Shown: positions 1 through 7,431, counted from the first letter of the stretch. The stretch: DNA of 16,268 nucleotides from an uncultured Microcaldota archaeon (GCA_903923795.1 CAIXYX010000021.1:1-16268), one strand, 5' to 3'. Notes: generated by a model not told the origin, from the letters alone. Made by a program: numbers and translations.

Positions 1-1
1 C

Positions 2-517
2 AACGGGATAGACATGCTCTACTCTGTGCTGCCCAACATGTCCCCGAAAATCCGCAAGCTCGAGGTCATCAAATATCTCTTCAACCTCCTCACGCTCTCG
101 AGCGAGCTGCAGGTGGTGGACATGCGCCACCTCCACCAGTTCCTCGAGGCGACGCTGTCGGAGATGAATGAATATGTCACCGGAGATTACCAGAAGCTCT
201 TCTCCACCTACGACAGCCTCCAGAGCGAGATGGCGGCCATGAAGAAAAAGGTCAAGGACCTCTCGGACTCGAACGCTCAGTTGAGCAAGGACAACTATGA
301 CTTAAAGGGCCGAAACGACGAATTGACGCTGCGCCTCCAAAGCCTTGAGCGCTATTCTGATTCTGTGCTGGCTGTCAAAATCCAAAGCTGGCTGGCCGAG
401 CATTCGGGCGAGATAAACCTGTCCGAATTCGCCAAGGTGCACGGCGTGTCCGAGGCGCGGGTGGAGCAGGTGCTCAACTCGATGGTGTCGGAAGGATATC
501 TGGAAACGAGGACGTGA
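2..517 (+). CDS. Coiled-coil protein with C-terminal winged-helix-like domain (5' partial)
   Basis: The reading frame is open to the left edge, so the gene probably starts outside the window; the first internal ATG is at 14, with only a weak GGGAT before it. I do not recognise the family. From ATG 14 there are 167 residues. Residues 1-55 look helical. About 56-115 form a charged, heptad-like coiled coil (KKKVKDLSDSNAQLSKDN region). Residues 120-167 look like a winged helix: a helix ending AEHSGEINLSEFA, then VSEARVEQVLNSMVSEGYLE, a typical recognition helix plus wing. This suggests DNA binding or protein-protein contact through a dimeric coiled coil. The stop is three bases from the next start, so the two genes are almost certainly co-transcribed and probably work together; the partner also carries a winged-helix-like segment in its cytosolic tail. 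Function is unknown; that it is a real gene is nearly certain. Confidence 0.8.
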   Translation, partial: NGIDMLYSVLPNMSPKIRKLEVIKYLFNLLTLSSELQVVDMRHLHQFLEATLSEMNEYVTGDYQKLFSTYDSLQSEMAAMKKKVKDLSDSNAQLSKDNYDLKGRNDELTLRLQSLERYSDSVLAVKIQSWLAEHSGEINLSEFAKVHGVSEARVEQVLNSMVSEGYLETRT

Positions 518-520
518 GCT

Positions 521-3208
521 ATGTCGCCATCCCCGGACCCGATGGGCTCGATAAAGATATCCAAGAATGCCTACACATTCAACCTACGCCGGCGCTTCAC
601 GCCGGTCTCGCATTTCGCGGTCAAGAAATCGAAAGACGACTCGCCGCTCGGTCGCGCCATCGAATCGATGCGCAACCCCGAGAAAAAACCGTTCGGCACG
701 CCGGGCGCGGGCACAGGCGGCGGGGCCGGAGGCGCAGGCAAAGGCGCGGGAAGCGGCGCGCCATCGGGGGGCATGAAATCCATTTTGGGCGCCATGCTCA
801 AGACCACGCTCGTCATCGTCTTCCTGCTCGCGCTCGCGATTTTGTGGGTGTATATGACGGTCAATGCCGCACCCATCACACCCGCTGTCCCGCCAGTTCC
901 CCATCCGCAGTTCATAGGCTCGCTCGACATACAGCCGCTCACCATAACCATGCTCACCGCAGGAACGCGCAGCGCCGTCTCGTCGCAACCTTATGTGCAA
1001 TTCGATTACACCCCGCATAACCTCTCGAACCTCTCCCTTGACTTGAGGATGTATTCGAGCCAGCCCTCGCGGCAAGTATTCGTGCTAAGATACCCAAGAC
1101 GCGGGGATGACATCTGGCCCGAATTCTACTCTTCGCTGCAAGGAGACCTTCATCGGCAGGGCTGGCTGGTCAATGAAATAGACCTCGAAGATTTGGGAAC
1201 CATGCCCGGCGGCAGCACGCTTGTCATCCCGACAGGATTTTTGCCCGCCCCGCTGCTCGCGGGAGACACGGGCAGACGAATACCTGCCATAGATGAATTG
1301 GCTGGCAGGGGCGTGAATGTCATATTCATAGGCAGGCCCCTGGACAATGTGCTTGACGAGGGCGGAAGCGCGGGCACGCCCCGCGCGGCCGACGCATACG
1401 CCCTTGCGAGATTGGGCATCGAATTCAATCTTCTCACGCCGCCCGCGACTTTGCCGCCGTTTCATATGATAGCGCCGCTCTATTCCGTGAAGTCGTCGCT
1501 GCACCCCGCAACACCATACTATGGCTCTGTGCAGGCCATGTCGATTGGGAGCGGATTCCTCATATTCGTGCCCCAAACTCTTGATGGCGGCTGGCCAAAA
1601 AACGGCGCGGCTGCGGGCGAGGACATCGCGCGCCTCATAGCTGATGAGCCATATAGGCCAGTCATCTCATCCACGCAATGGGTGGCTGGAAGCGGGCTGA
1701 ACCAGACCGGGCGCGCCAGCCTTTTCCTCGACACACCGGTGCAGACACAGAACGGCATATTGCGCGCGCGCTATTATCTCACAGACACAAACGGCCTCAC
1801 TGAGCAGCTTGTCATAGACTGGCCCATACAAAAACAGGCGAGGGGCGACCTCTTCCTCTACCAGCCCACGCTCATCCCAGTGTATTTGGGCGGCGGGCTC
1901 ACTTCCATAGAGTTGCAGCCCCATGAGCCGGACGGCAAGTCGGTGAAACTTTTCCTCGAGCTCGAGCAGAACGGGCAGACATACAGCCGCACGCCGGTGG
2001 AGGATGGCGCGACTTCGACAAATGTGCCCACCACCGCCACCTTCTCGACAGATGCGCCCACTGGCACATATGTGCTGCGCCTGGTGGATTCATTCAACAA
2101 GGTATATGCTGCCACAAGAGTTTATGTGCCGAACCTCGCGGTGTCGATAGCGACAGATCCGAAGACAAAGGCCCCCATTCCAACCCGCACGATGTTCGGC
2201 ACAGGCCAGTTCCAGTTCGCATTCACGGTGGACGGCTCGCTAAGCTCGGTGCCGGCGGTGTCGGTGCAGCTCATCTCCCCGCCATCGCCGATAAAGGGCC
2301 CGCTCGTCTCGTTCACAAACACGCCCAATGTCACCTACGACTTCAAGCGCGATTTCAACCGCGGCAACTACACATGGCGCTTCGATTTCGGCAATGGATA
2401 CACGCAGGACATCACGCTCGAATTCGCCACACGCGTGCAGTTCTGGGAAAAGCCCGAAATCATGGCCATGGGCATATTCGGGCTCCTTGTGTTCGGATTC
2501 GGGTTTTATATGAGCAAATTACGCAGCGACAAGATACTCTTCTCGCTCGACATCCCCGACTTCCCGCCGCAGTCTGTGAACAAGATAAGCCTCCCCGCCA
2601 CGGCGGTGCTGGGCCTCTTCGACACCATCAACCGCGATTATGCGTGGGAGAAGATGCCGCTCAAGGCCGAGGAGCTAAAGGGCGGATTCCGCAAGATAAT
2701 GTCGGGGGGAAAGCAGGTCATGATAGGAGACTACAATCTCGAGCGCCTCTTGGAGAGACTGCGCGCCAAACGGCTTGTGGAGGAATCCGGCGGCTACTGG
2801 ATGCCAACCTCGTGGACGAGGGGGGCGGGCGCATCTCCTGCGCGGCGCCTCGCCACATACCGCTACCTGCGCGACATGTTCGTCACCCACGCCGTGCGCT
2901 TCTCGAAGCTGCGGGCGGTGGCCGACTGCGACGTGAAGACCATCATCGGCTCGACAGAATACTACATACATTTCTATGAGGGCAGCGACGACGTCATATT
3001 GCGCGCGCTTGCCACTGTTGAGAGGGGGCGCACATGGATTTTGTTCGCCGACAGATACGAACTCGAGAGATTCGAGGACAGGCTGCACTCGGCCGCCAAA
3101 GCCCCGCTCGCGCTCAAAATGCAGTTGGCCAACAAGCGGGCGAGGCTGTTCTGTTTGGATGAATTGCCCCGCATTTTGAAAAACCTTAAAGTCGAGCCGG
3201 GGAGTTAA
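521..3208 (+). CDS. Two-pass membrane protein: large exterior region, cytosolic winged-helix-like tail
   Basis: 895 residues, unrecognised. Layout: a basic N-terminus (1-55); a Gly/Ala-rich linker (about 59-84); membrane segment 1 at about 88-113; a large exterior region (about 114-643); membrane segment 2 at about 646-666; a cytosolic tail to 895. Within the exterior part, about 165-375 looks like an alpha/beta Rossmann or GATase1-like fold (FVLRYPR, STLVIPTGFL, GVNVIFIGRP strands), followed by beta-rich, Ig-like segments (about 380-640). The tail begins with a winged-helix-like stretch (LPATAVLGLFD ... LERLLERLRAKRLVEE) and ends in a mixed alpha/beta domain. The start ATG lies three bases after the preceding coiled-coil/winged-helix gene. 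Inference: it senses or organises something at the surface and couples it to a cytosolic partner. It could instead be an envelope-assembly scaffold. No catalytic motif was recognised. Confidence 0.85.
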   Translation: MSPSPDPMGSIKISKNAYTFNLRRRFTPVSHFAVKKSKDDSPLGRAIESMRNPEKKPFGTPGAGTGGGAGGAGKGAGSGAPSGGMKSILGAMLKTTLVIVFLLALAILWVYMTVNAAPITPAVPPVPHPQFIGSLDIQPLTITMLTAGTRSAVSSQPYVQFDYTPHNLSNLSLDLRMYSSQPSRQVFVLRYPRRGDDIWPEFYSSLQGDLHRQGWLVNEIDLEDLGTMPGGSTLVIPTGFLPAPLLAGDTGRRIPAIDELAGRGVNVIFIGRPLDNVLDEGGSAGTPRAADAYALARLGIEFNLLTPPATLPPFHMIAPLYSVKSSLHPATPYYGSVQAMSIGSGFLIFVPQTLDGGWPKNGAAAGEDIARLIADEPYRPVISSTQWVAGSGLNQTGRASLFLDTPVQTQNGILRARYYLTDTNGLTEQLVIDWPIQKQARGDLFLYQPTLIPVYLGGGLTSIELQPHEPDGKSVKLFLELEQNGQTYSRTPVEDGATSTNVPTTATFSTDAPTGTYVLRLVDSFNKVYAATRVYVPNLAVSIATDPKTKAPIPTRTMFGTGQFQFAFTVDGSLSSVPAVSVQLISPPSPIKGPLVSFTNTPNVTYDFKRDFNRGNYTWRFDFGNGYTQDITLEFATRVQFWEKPEIMAMGIFGLLVFGFGFYMSKLRSDKILFSLDIPDFPPQSVNKISLPATAVLGLFDTINRDYAWEKMPLKAEELKGGFRKIMSGGKQVMIGDYNLERLLERLRAKRLVEESGGYWMPTSWTRGAGASPARRLATYRYLRDMFVTHAVRFSKLRAVADCDVKTIIGSTEYYIHFYEGSDDVILRALATVERGRTWILFADRYELERFEDRLHSAAKAPLALKMQLANKRARLFCLDELPRILKNLKVEPGS

Positions 3209-3254
3209 ACAGGAGATGCGGGAAGCTAAAAAGGATTGACGCCAAAAAGTTTAG

Positions 3255-3275
3255 ACCGCGCTCCCCCTCCGCGGT
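3255..3275 (-). terminator. Hairpin between convergent genes, probable terminator
   Basis: ACCGCG (3255-3260) and CGCGGT (3270-3275) form a 6-bp stem around a 9-base loop. Read on the minus strand, the hairpin lies just past the DUF2283 stop and is followed by CTAAACTTTTT, so it fits a terminator for that gene. Part of the same sequence recurs downstream of the gene ending at 7398. Confidence 0.45.
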
Positions 3276-3281
3276 TCGGAT

Positions 3282-3614
3282 TCAAGCGCCAGCCACAAGC
3301 GGGCTGGTGTAGCTTTTGGGGATGGCATAGAGGACCTGCTCGTTGGTGTAGTTCATCCTCAACACCACTTCCTCACCCGTCTCGGTGCAGACTTCGACCT
3401 TGAGACTCTTGATTTTCTCAGGAGTTGGTTCAGAGCCGAAGATCTGCCGGATGAATTGGCGGACATTGAGCAATTCGACCCCGACTATATGGCCAGTCTT
3501 ATCCAGGTCCACATTCAAGTGCTGGTTGACTTCCATGGTCTCCCAAGCCTTGCGGCTGGAGAAATGCACGTACATCGCATTTGACTGCGGATCATATTGC
3601 GCGAGCTTGCTCAT
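3282..3614 (-). CDS. DUF2283 family protein
   Basis: 110 residues. The first half has the DUF2283 pattern: YDPQSNAMYVHFS, then VNVDLDKTGHIVGVELLNV-like strands (LNVDLDKTGHIVGVELLN), as in the short beta proteins of that family, which have no settled function. The second half (about 55-110) is an extension that is not part of the usual 50-70 residue core. The start is secure: on the minus strand GAGGAGGT lies six bases before the ATG, the strongest Shine-Dalgarno in the window. The gene lies 132 bases downstream of the acylphosphatase-like gene on the same strand and probably has its own promoter. DUF2283 proteins are often linked with toxin-antitoxin or defence neighbourhoods, but nothing nearby supports that here. 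The family call is from pattern recall. Confidence 0.75.
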   Translation of the reverse strand: MSKLAQYDPQSNAMYVHFSSRKAWETMEVNQHLNVDLDKTGHIVGVELLNVRQFIRQIFGSEPTPEKIKSLKVEVCTETGEEVVLRMNYTNEQVLYAIPKSYTSPLVAGA

Positions 3615-3620
3615 GGTTTC

Positions 3621-3628
3621 ACCTCCTC
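3621..3628 (-). promoter_or_regulatory. Strong Shine-Dalgarno of the DUF2283 gene
   Basis: The plus strand reads ACCTCCTC, i.e. GAGGAGGT on the minus strand, six bases before the ATG at 3614. It fixes the start codon and shows that this mRNA has a leader. Confidence 0.8.
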
Positions 3629-3746
3629 AATATTGCCCTGCCCCTTGAAATATCTATCCATTTAATCTGATTTTTAGTATGGACCATGCGTTTATGACAA
3701 AAAGAAAGAGAAAAAGTCCGGCGGCGGCCACACTGAATACCGTTGG

Positions 3747-4331
3747 TTAAGGCTTCTTCCACAGCTTATTCAATTCGACCGCCAGTCGGGCAGGGAGATT
3801 CTCTATCGCGTTCGCAATGGACTTCATTTCGGTAGACATGGATTTCATCTCACCGGACATGGATTTCATATCTGTGGACATGGTCTTCATGTCACCCGAC
3901 ATAATTTTCATATCCGACGACATTCCCCCAGTGGTTTTCGCCATATATATCATGGCCCCGGCCCCCTTGCTGGTCTGGCCAAGCATCAATGAATTCGCGA
4001 CGACGTTGAAGTCCATGACCGACACTGGATGGGGGTTATTAAGTTCGAACAATTCGCTCGCCGCGATATCTGATGGGAAACTGCCGAAACACAGTTTATC
4101 CATATGAAGCATGTTCAGGTGTTTGACCAGTTCGTCCCTCATCTCCCTGATGGCGGACTCGTTCTCAAATCGTATCGCAACAATCACTTTATTCCTGTCA
4201 TCTGAGTCATTCAATGCGTTCCCCCGTTCCACTCCCCGCGCCATGAGAAAAGACACGATTTGCGCGCGCATGCCTATGTCCTGCAACGGACTTGCGGAGC
4301 GCAGATAAAACTTCTTCTCTATCATATCCAT
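3747..4331 (-). CDS. Acylphosphatase-like domain protein with MSxDMK heptad tail
   Basis: 194 residues. Residues 7-75 resemble the acylphosphatase fold: LQDIGMR in place of the family's VQGVGFR, with Arg22, then ALND with Asn41. These match the catalytic Arg/Asn pair of acylphosphatases (Arg23 and Asn41 in the muscle enzyme), and the strand VIVAIRF and helix REMRDELVKHL follow in the expected order. The usual glycine-rich loop is degenerate, so activity is doubtful. Residues 137-171 are five perfect 7-residue repeats (MSxDMKx or MSxEMKx), then a further amphipathic helix to 194: a likely oligomerising coiled coil. There is no signal peptide, so it is cytosolic. ATG 4331 is used; ATG 4325 is an alternative. 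The neighbours give no functional clue. The function could be binding of an acyl-phosphate or another small ligand by an oligomer. Confidence 0.7.
   Translation of the reverse strand: MDMIEKKFYLRSASPLQDIGMRAQIVSFLMARGVERGNALNDSDDRNKVIVAIRFENESAIREMRDELVKHLNMLHMDKLCFGSFPSDIAASELFELNNPHPVSVMDFNVVANSLMLGQTSKGAGAMIYMAKTTGGMSSDMKIMSGDMKTMSTDMKSMSGEMKSMSTEMKSIANAIENLPARLAVELNKLWKKP
3819..3923 (-). repeat. Five tandem 21-base repeats coding MSxDMKx heptads
   Basis: Five consecutive in-frame 21-base units code MSSDMKI, MSGDMKT, MSTDMKS, MSGEMKS and MSTEMKS. The DNA copies are visibly alike (ATGGATTTCAT / GACATGGA blocks on the plus strand), so the array can gain or lose heptads by slippage without a frameshift. 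Confidence 0.85.
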
Positions 4332-4374
4332 GACCCATCAGACGTGATTTCTAATCAGTCATGCGGTCTTTATT

Positions 4375-4382
4375 CTTAAATA
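4375..4382 (-). promoter_or_regulatory. Probable TATA box of the acylphosphatase-like gene
   Basis: The minus strand reads TATTTAAG about 45 bases before the ATG at 4331. A start about 26 bases downstream would give a roughly 20-base leader containing GATGGGTC, a weak Shine-Dalgarno. The rest of this 120-base gap holds only a small TGCCT-TTTT-AGGCA hairpin (4397-4410), perhaps part of a terminator. Confidence 0.4.
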
Positions 4383-4451
4383 CATGATGTTTTGTCTGCC
4401 TTTTTAGGCAAGCCAAGCGGCGGCAAGGATCTGGAGGTTTTTCTATATTTT

Positions 4452-5567
4452 TCAGAGGTTCTTTTCGTATATCCTTATCAACTTCTTCGTGCATTTCTCA
4501 ATCGAATATTCGAGCGCTTTTTTCCTCGCCGCGCGGCCGTAATGGGCGCGGTGCTCCGCTATTTTCTTCAGGGCTTCGACCGCCTCGCCCGCGTCATCGC
4601 CGAACAATTCGCCCTCCACGCCCGGCTCGACCATCTCGGCCAGAGCCGTGCCGCGGCGGACAGCCACAGGCGTTCCGCATGCCATGCTCTCCAATGCCGT
4701 GAGCCCCTGCGTCTCGAATTTCGAGGGCTGGATGACTGCGTCTGCGCTGCGATAAAGTTCCACAAGCTCGGTGTCGGGGATGCGGCCCAGGAGGCGGATG
4801 GAGGAGTCCAGATGCTGCTGCTTGATTTTCTTCTCAAGAGTTTTCAGGTACGGCCCAGTGCCGGCGATGGTCATTTTTGCATCCCACCCGCTCCATTCCG
4901 CTGTCCCGGCTATTTCGAGCAGGAAATCGAGGTTCTTCTCCTGCGCGATTCGGCCGACGAACAAAATCGTTTTCAGTTTCTCTTTTTTGTTTTTTCGGGC
5001 CGATGGCTTGGCGGGGCTGAATTTCTCCGTGTCCACCGGAGTGGGCAGAAGCGTCGAACCTATGCCGTGCTCCGCCAGCTGATTCTGCATGAAACGGCTC
5101 GGCGCGATGACCTCGTCGAACGGCTCATAAAACCAGCGCAGATAATCCCAAATCCGCCTGCCGGTGAAAGGCCGAAACTCCCCCAGCGGCATGATGTAGT
5201 GCGTGGCTTGGGGCAGGAGGGTATGAAAAGTGCCAATGAGCGGCACGCCCAATTGTTTGGCAGAATCCCGCGCGGCCCATCCCATCCCCACCATGGCATG
5301 GCTGTGGATGATGTCGGGCGCGAATTCCTTTGCGTCGAGGAGCAGGCCGGCCGTGCGGACAGGTATGCGGTATTGCGGGTATGCGGGGAACGCGATGCTC
5401 GGAGCGTAAGAGACGCCGGCCTCCCGCGCGCGCTTTTCTGCCGGAGCTGGCGCGAATATTTTCACGGTGTGGCCATGGGAGGACAGGCCGCGCCCGAACA
5501 CGTCTATCGAGCGCACCACGCCGTCCACGGCAGGATGGTATGTGTCGGTGAAGAATGCGACGCGCAT
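4452..5567 (-). CDS. GT4 family glycosyltransferase (GT-B fold)
   Basis: 371 residues, the normal length for the family. The N-terminal domain (1-180) opens with FFTDTYHPAVDGVVRSI, the acceptor-side signature of GT4 enzymes that glycosylate lipids or build glycans, and has GTFHTLLP at 112-119. The C-terminal domain begins near 200 with ILFVGRIAQEKN (donor phosphate-binding loop), followed by GTGPYL and the retaining EX7E motif, Glu285 and Glu293, in KFETQGLTALESMACGTP. It has no membrane segment, so it is a cytosolic or membrane-associated enzyme that transfers a sugar from a nucleotide donor with retention. Donor and acceptor cannot be read from the sequence. It is transcribed divergently from the surface-protein cassette, so surface glycolipid or glycoprotein synthesis is a reasonable guess. 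The start has no Shine-Dalgarno but sits about 26 bases from a TATA box, which supports a leaderless mRNA. Confidence 0.92.
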   Translation of the reverse strand: MRVAFFTDTYHPAVDGVVRSIDVFGRGLSSHGHTVKIFAPAPAEKRAREAGVSYAPSIAFPAYPQYRIPVRTAGLLLDAKEFAPDIIHSHAMVGMGWAARDSAKQLGVPLIGTFHTLLPQATHYIMPLGEFRPFTGRRIWDYLRWFYEPFDEVIAPSRFMQNQLAEHGIGSTLLPTPVDTEKFSPAKPSARKNKKEKLKTILFVGRIAQEKNLDFLLEIAGTAEWSGWDAKMTIAGTGPYLKTLEKKIKQQHLDSSIRLLGRIPDTELVELYRSADAVIQPSKFETQGLTALESMACGTPVAVRRGTALAEMVEPGVEGELFGDDAGEAVEALKKIAEHRAHYGRAARKKALEYSIEKCTKKLIRIYEKNL

Positions 5568-5590
5568 AAGCGGATTGAATCCACCAAGCC

Positions 5591-5598
5591 ATTATATA
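5591..5598 (-). promoter_or_regulatory. TATA box of the glycosyltransferase gene (leaderless)
   Basis: The minus strand reads TATATAAT, centred about 27 bases before the ATG at 5567, so transcription should begin at or next to the start codon. On the plus strand the same bases read ATTATATAC and could also serve the divergent surface-protein gene. Confidence 0.6.
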
Positions 5599-5623
5599 CT
5601 ATGACTATGGCTCGCCGCGCGCG

Positions 5624-5642
5624 GAGAGGCGAAAACCCTCTC
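5624..5642 (+). promoter_or_regulatory. Leader hairpin GAGAGG/CCTCTC upstream of surface gene A
   Basis: GAGAGG (5624-5629) can pair with CCTCTC (5637-5642) over a 7-base loop. The Shine-Dalgarno of the next gene is a second GAGAGG (5676-5681), so the single CCTCTC could pair with either copy. This matters only if transcription starts near 5620 rather than at the TTTTTAAT box at 5660-5667. Confidence 0.3.
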
Positions 5643-5688
5643 ACTCCCCCTTCGCTCGCTTTTTAATCCTTATCCGAGAGGTCGGACC

Positions 5689-7398
5689 ATGTATTCGAGG
5701 CCCCCATCCGCCATGTTCATAGGACTCTGCGCCTTGCTGTTCATGGCCTCTGTTGCCTCCCCGTCCATCATCATAGTCAATTCCCTCGATTACCGCGATG
5801 TGCTCTCGGGCGCGGTCTATGCCGCGGCGGGGGACAACACATTCGTCTTCGCCTCCGACCCGCAGCAGGCGGTGTTCATCTCCCATTACTACACCCTCAC
5901 AAAAGACACGCCCATAATTTATCTCGAGGGCAACTCGAACGTGCTGGCCAACATGGCCGCGCTGCTGCGCGAATCCGGCGTGAAGAACCTCAGCGTGGTG
6001 CAGGGGAAATCCATCCCGGATTGGGTGGCTGACCAGTTTCCCAAAAACCAGGCCATAGTCGTTGGCAGCCTTTATGGACAGGACGCCCTCTCCGTCGCAC
6101 CTTATGCCGCCCTCACCAAAAGCCCGGTGTTTTATGTGGACGAGCCGAGCTTGGCAGGGCCGCTCATGGCGAACATCTCGGCGCGGGGATATTCGCGCGT
6201 GCTGCTCTACGGCACCGTGGCGCACCAATTGCCCCCCGAAGCGCTGGCCGCCCTGCAAAACTCGTGGTCGATAGACACCGGCAGCCGGTACACCAACAAC
6301 CTGCAGATAGCGCAGGAATTCGAGGACATCGACGCCACCACGCAGGTGATGTTCGCCTCCGGCCACAGTTTCGAGAAATCCATGGTGGACCGCCGCTATC
6401 CCATCCTCCTCGTGGGCAACTCCGATGTGCCGGCCGAGCTGCTGCAGTTTCTGGACCGCAACGCCATGCGCACGGGAGTGGTGTTCTCCTCCGATGAGGG
6501 CATAGTCGAGGGTGTGAGCCGCATCCGCACCCTGCGCCCCAACATCTCCATCTTTATCAAATTCGGCGAGGGCTTCCGAGTCGTCAACCAGACGCAGCCG
6601 CTCATGGCCATGAGCCTCCCCTCGCCGAACATCGCCGGCATGCTGGACATCCTCAACCTAAGCTACAATGTCGGGGAGAAGATGTTCGAGCTGACACTGC
6701 GCAACCGCGGCGATCCGGTCTCGCTCACCGCCTCCGCGTCGAGCAGCGTGGCAGGGTCGGCCACCTCCTCGCAGATAGCCATAGGCTCGAACGCGACGAC
6801 CACGCTCTCGATTCCGCTCGACGCCACCCGCGCGATTTCGGGCGGACGCATCCCCGCGCTCTCCATCACCGTGCGCTACGGCGAGGACACGCACTTATTG
6901 GACAACACCGAGACCGTGCAATACACCGACGTCCCGCTGTCATACTACAATGACACCTCGTCCGTGTCGGTTGTCGGCGTCACGTATTCCGAAACGCGCA
7001 AGGCTTTCATATTGCAGCTGCAGGGGGACGGATATATCGAGGGCAGCCTGCGCTTTGTCATCCGCGATCGGCCCGTCTCGCTGCCTTTCTCCGCGCACGT
7101 GAGCGGCTCTGGCACAGTCGAGATAAAATACCTGCTCACGGCAGATGAGGAGGCTTACGTTGACGGGCTGCCGGCAGACTATTTCGTGCGCGCCGGCGGG
7201 CGGTCCGACATCCTGCTGCACGAGACGCGTGGGCAGGTGAACGTGGTGCTCGTGGCGGCGGGCGCGGACAAGCCGGCGGGGGGCGGCGGCGTGCCGCTCA
7301 ACTTGCCCATTCCCATGCTCTGCGCGGGCGTGGTCGTGCTCATCGCCGCGGGCATGATTGTGAAATTCATTGCCGGGCGGCGCAGCGATTTCGACTAA
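5689..7398 (+). CDS. Surface protein A: CW_binding_2-like repeats, C-terminal membrane anchor
   Basis: 569 residues. A hydrophobic signal segment (9-24) leads to export. Residues about 26-280 contain three units with the pattern of cell-wall-binding repeat 2 (PF04122): IIIVNSLDYRDVLSGAVYAA (27-46), AIVVGSLYGQDALSVAPYAAL (122-142), and TGSRYTNNLQIA (197-208) followed by QVMFASGHSFEKSM. In bacteria three such repeats form one polymer-binding module. A beta-rich region follows (about 315-520), then a Gly/Pro linker, a membrane helix (about 543-562) and a short GRRSDFD cytosolic tail. The protein is thus tethered with the repeats outside. It is a paralogue of the protein coded at 8347-9840. ATG 5689 has GAGAGGTC six bases upstream; ATG 5713 (residue 9) is an alternative if the TATA-like TTTTTAAT at 5660 gives a leaderless message. 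The ligand is unknown; the repeat call is by eye. Confidence 0.85.
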   Translation: MYSRPPSAMFIGLCALLFMASVASPSIIIVNSLDYRDVLSGAVYAAAGDNTFVFASDPQQAVFISHYYTLTKDTPIIYLEGNSNVLANMAALLRESGVKNLSVVQGKSIPDWVADQFPKNQAIVVGSLYGQDALSVAPYAALTKSPVFYVDEPSLAGPLMANISARGYSRVLLYGTVAHQLPPEALAALQNSWSIDTGSRYTNNLQIAQEFEDIDATTQVMFASGHSFEKSMVDRRYPILLVGNSDVPAELLQFLDRNAMRTGVVFSSDEGIVEGVSRIRTLRPNISIFIKFGEGFRVVNQTQPLMAMSLPSPNIAGMLDILNLSYNVGEKMFELTLRNRGDPVSLTASASSSVAGSATSSQIAIGSNATTTLSIPLDATRAISGGRIPALSITVRYGEDTHLLDNTETVQYTDVPLSYYNDTSSVSVVGVTYSETRKAFILQLQGDGYIEGSLRFVIRDRPVSLPFSAHVSGSGTVEIKYLLTADEEAYVDGLPADYFVRAGGRSDILLHETRGQVNVVLVAAGADKPAGGGGVPLNLPIPMLCAGVVVLIAAGMIVKFIAGRRSDFD

Positions 7399-7409
7399 AG
7401 CGGAACCGC

Positions 7410-7431
7410 GGAGGGGGGAGCGCCCCCCTCC
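7410..7431 (+). terminator. GC-rich hairpin after surface gene A
   Basis: GGAGGGGGG (7410-7418) and CCCCCCTCC (7423-7431) form a perfect 9-bp stem with an AGCG loop, followed by CCAGTTTTA. It begins 12 bases after the stop at 7398. The T tract is short, so it may instead be an mRNA 3'-end stabiliser. Together with its upstream flank it repeats sequence found at 3255-3278 in the opposite orientation. Confidence 0.5.

Noticed and set aside
514..1020. Arg/His-rich plus-strand frame overlapping the start of the large membrane protein.
   Set aside because: Composition of a shadow frame; the overlapped protein has coherent membrane segments and domains.
3255..3300. GCGGTTCGGATTC, resembling a tRNA T-loop, suggesting a tRNA remnant.
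   Set aside because: The flanking bases do not form a T stem or acceptor stem, and the same block recurs at 7401 without the TTCGGATTC part.
3817..4107. A plus-strand frame reading MDFISVDMDFISPDM, looking like a repeat protein.
   Set aside because: It is the reverse complement of the MSxDMK heptad array; the minus-strand protein has a proper fold and promoter.
3282..4331. DUF2283 gene and acylphosphatase-like gene as a toxin-antitoxin pair.
   Set aside because: The genes are 132 bases apart, the DUF2283 gene has its own ribosome site and leader, and neither has toxin features.
4392..5666. A 424-residue open frame on the plus strand.
   Set aside because: It is antisense to the GT4 glycosyltransferase, which has full family motifs and a TATA box.
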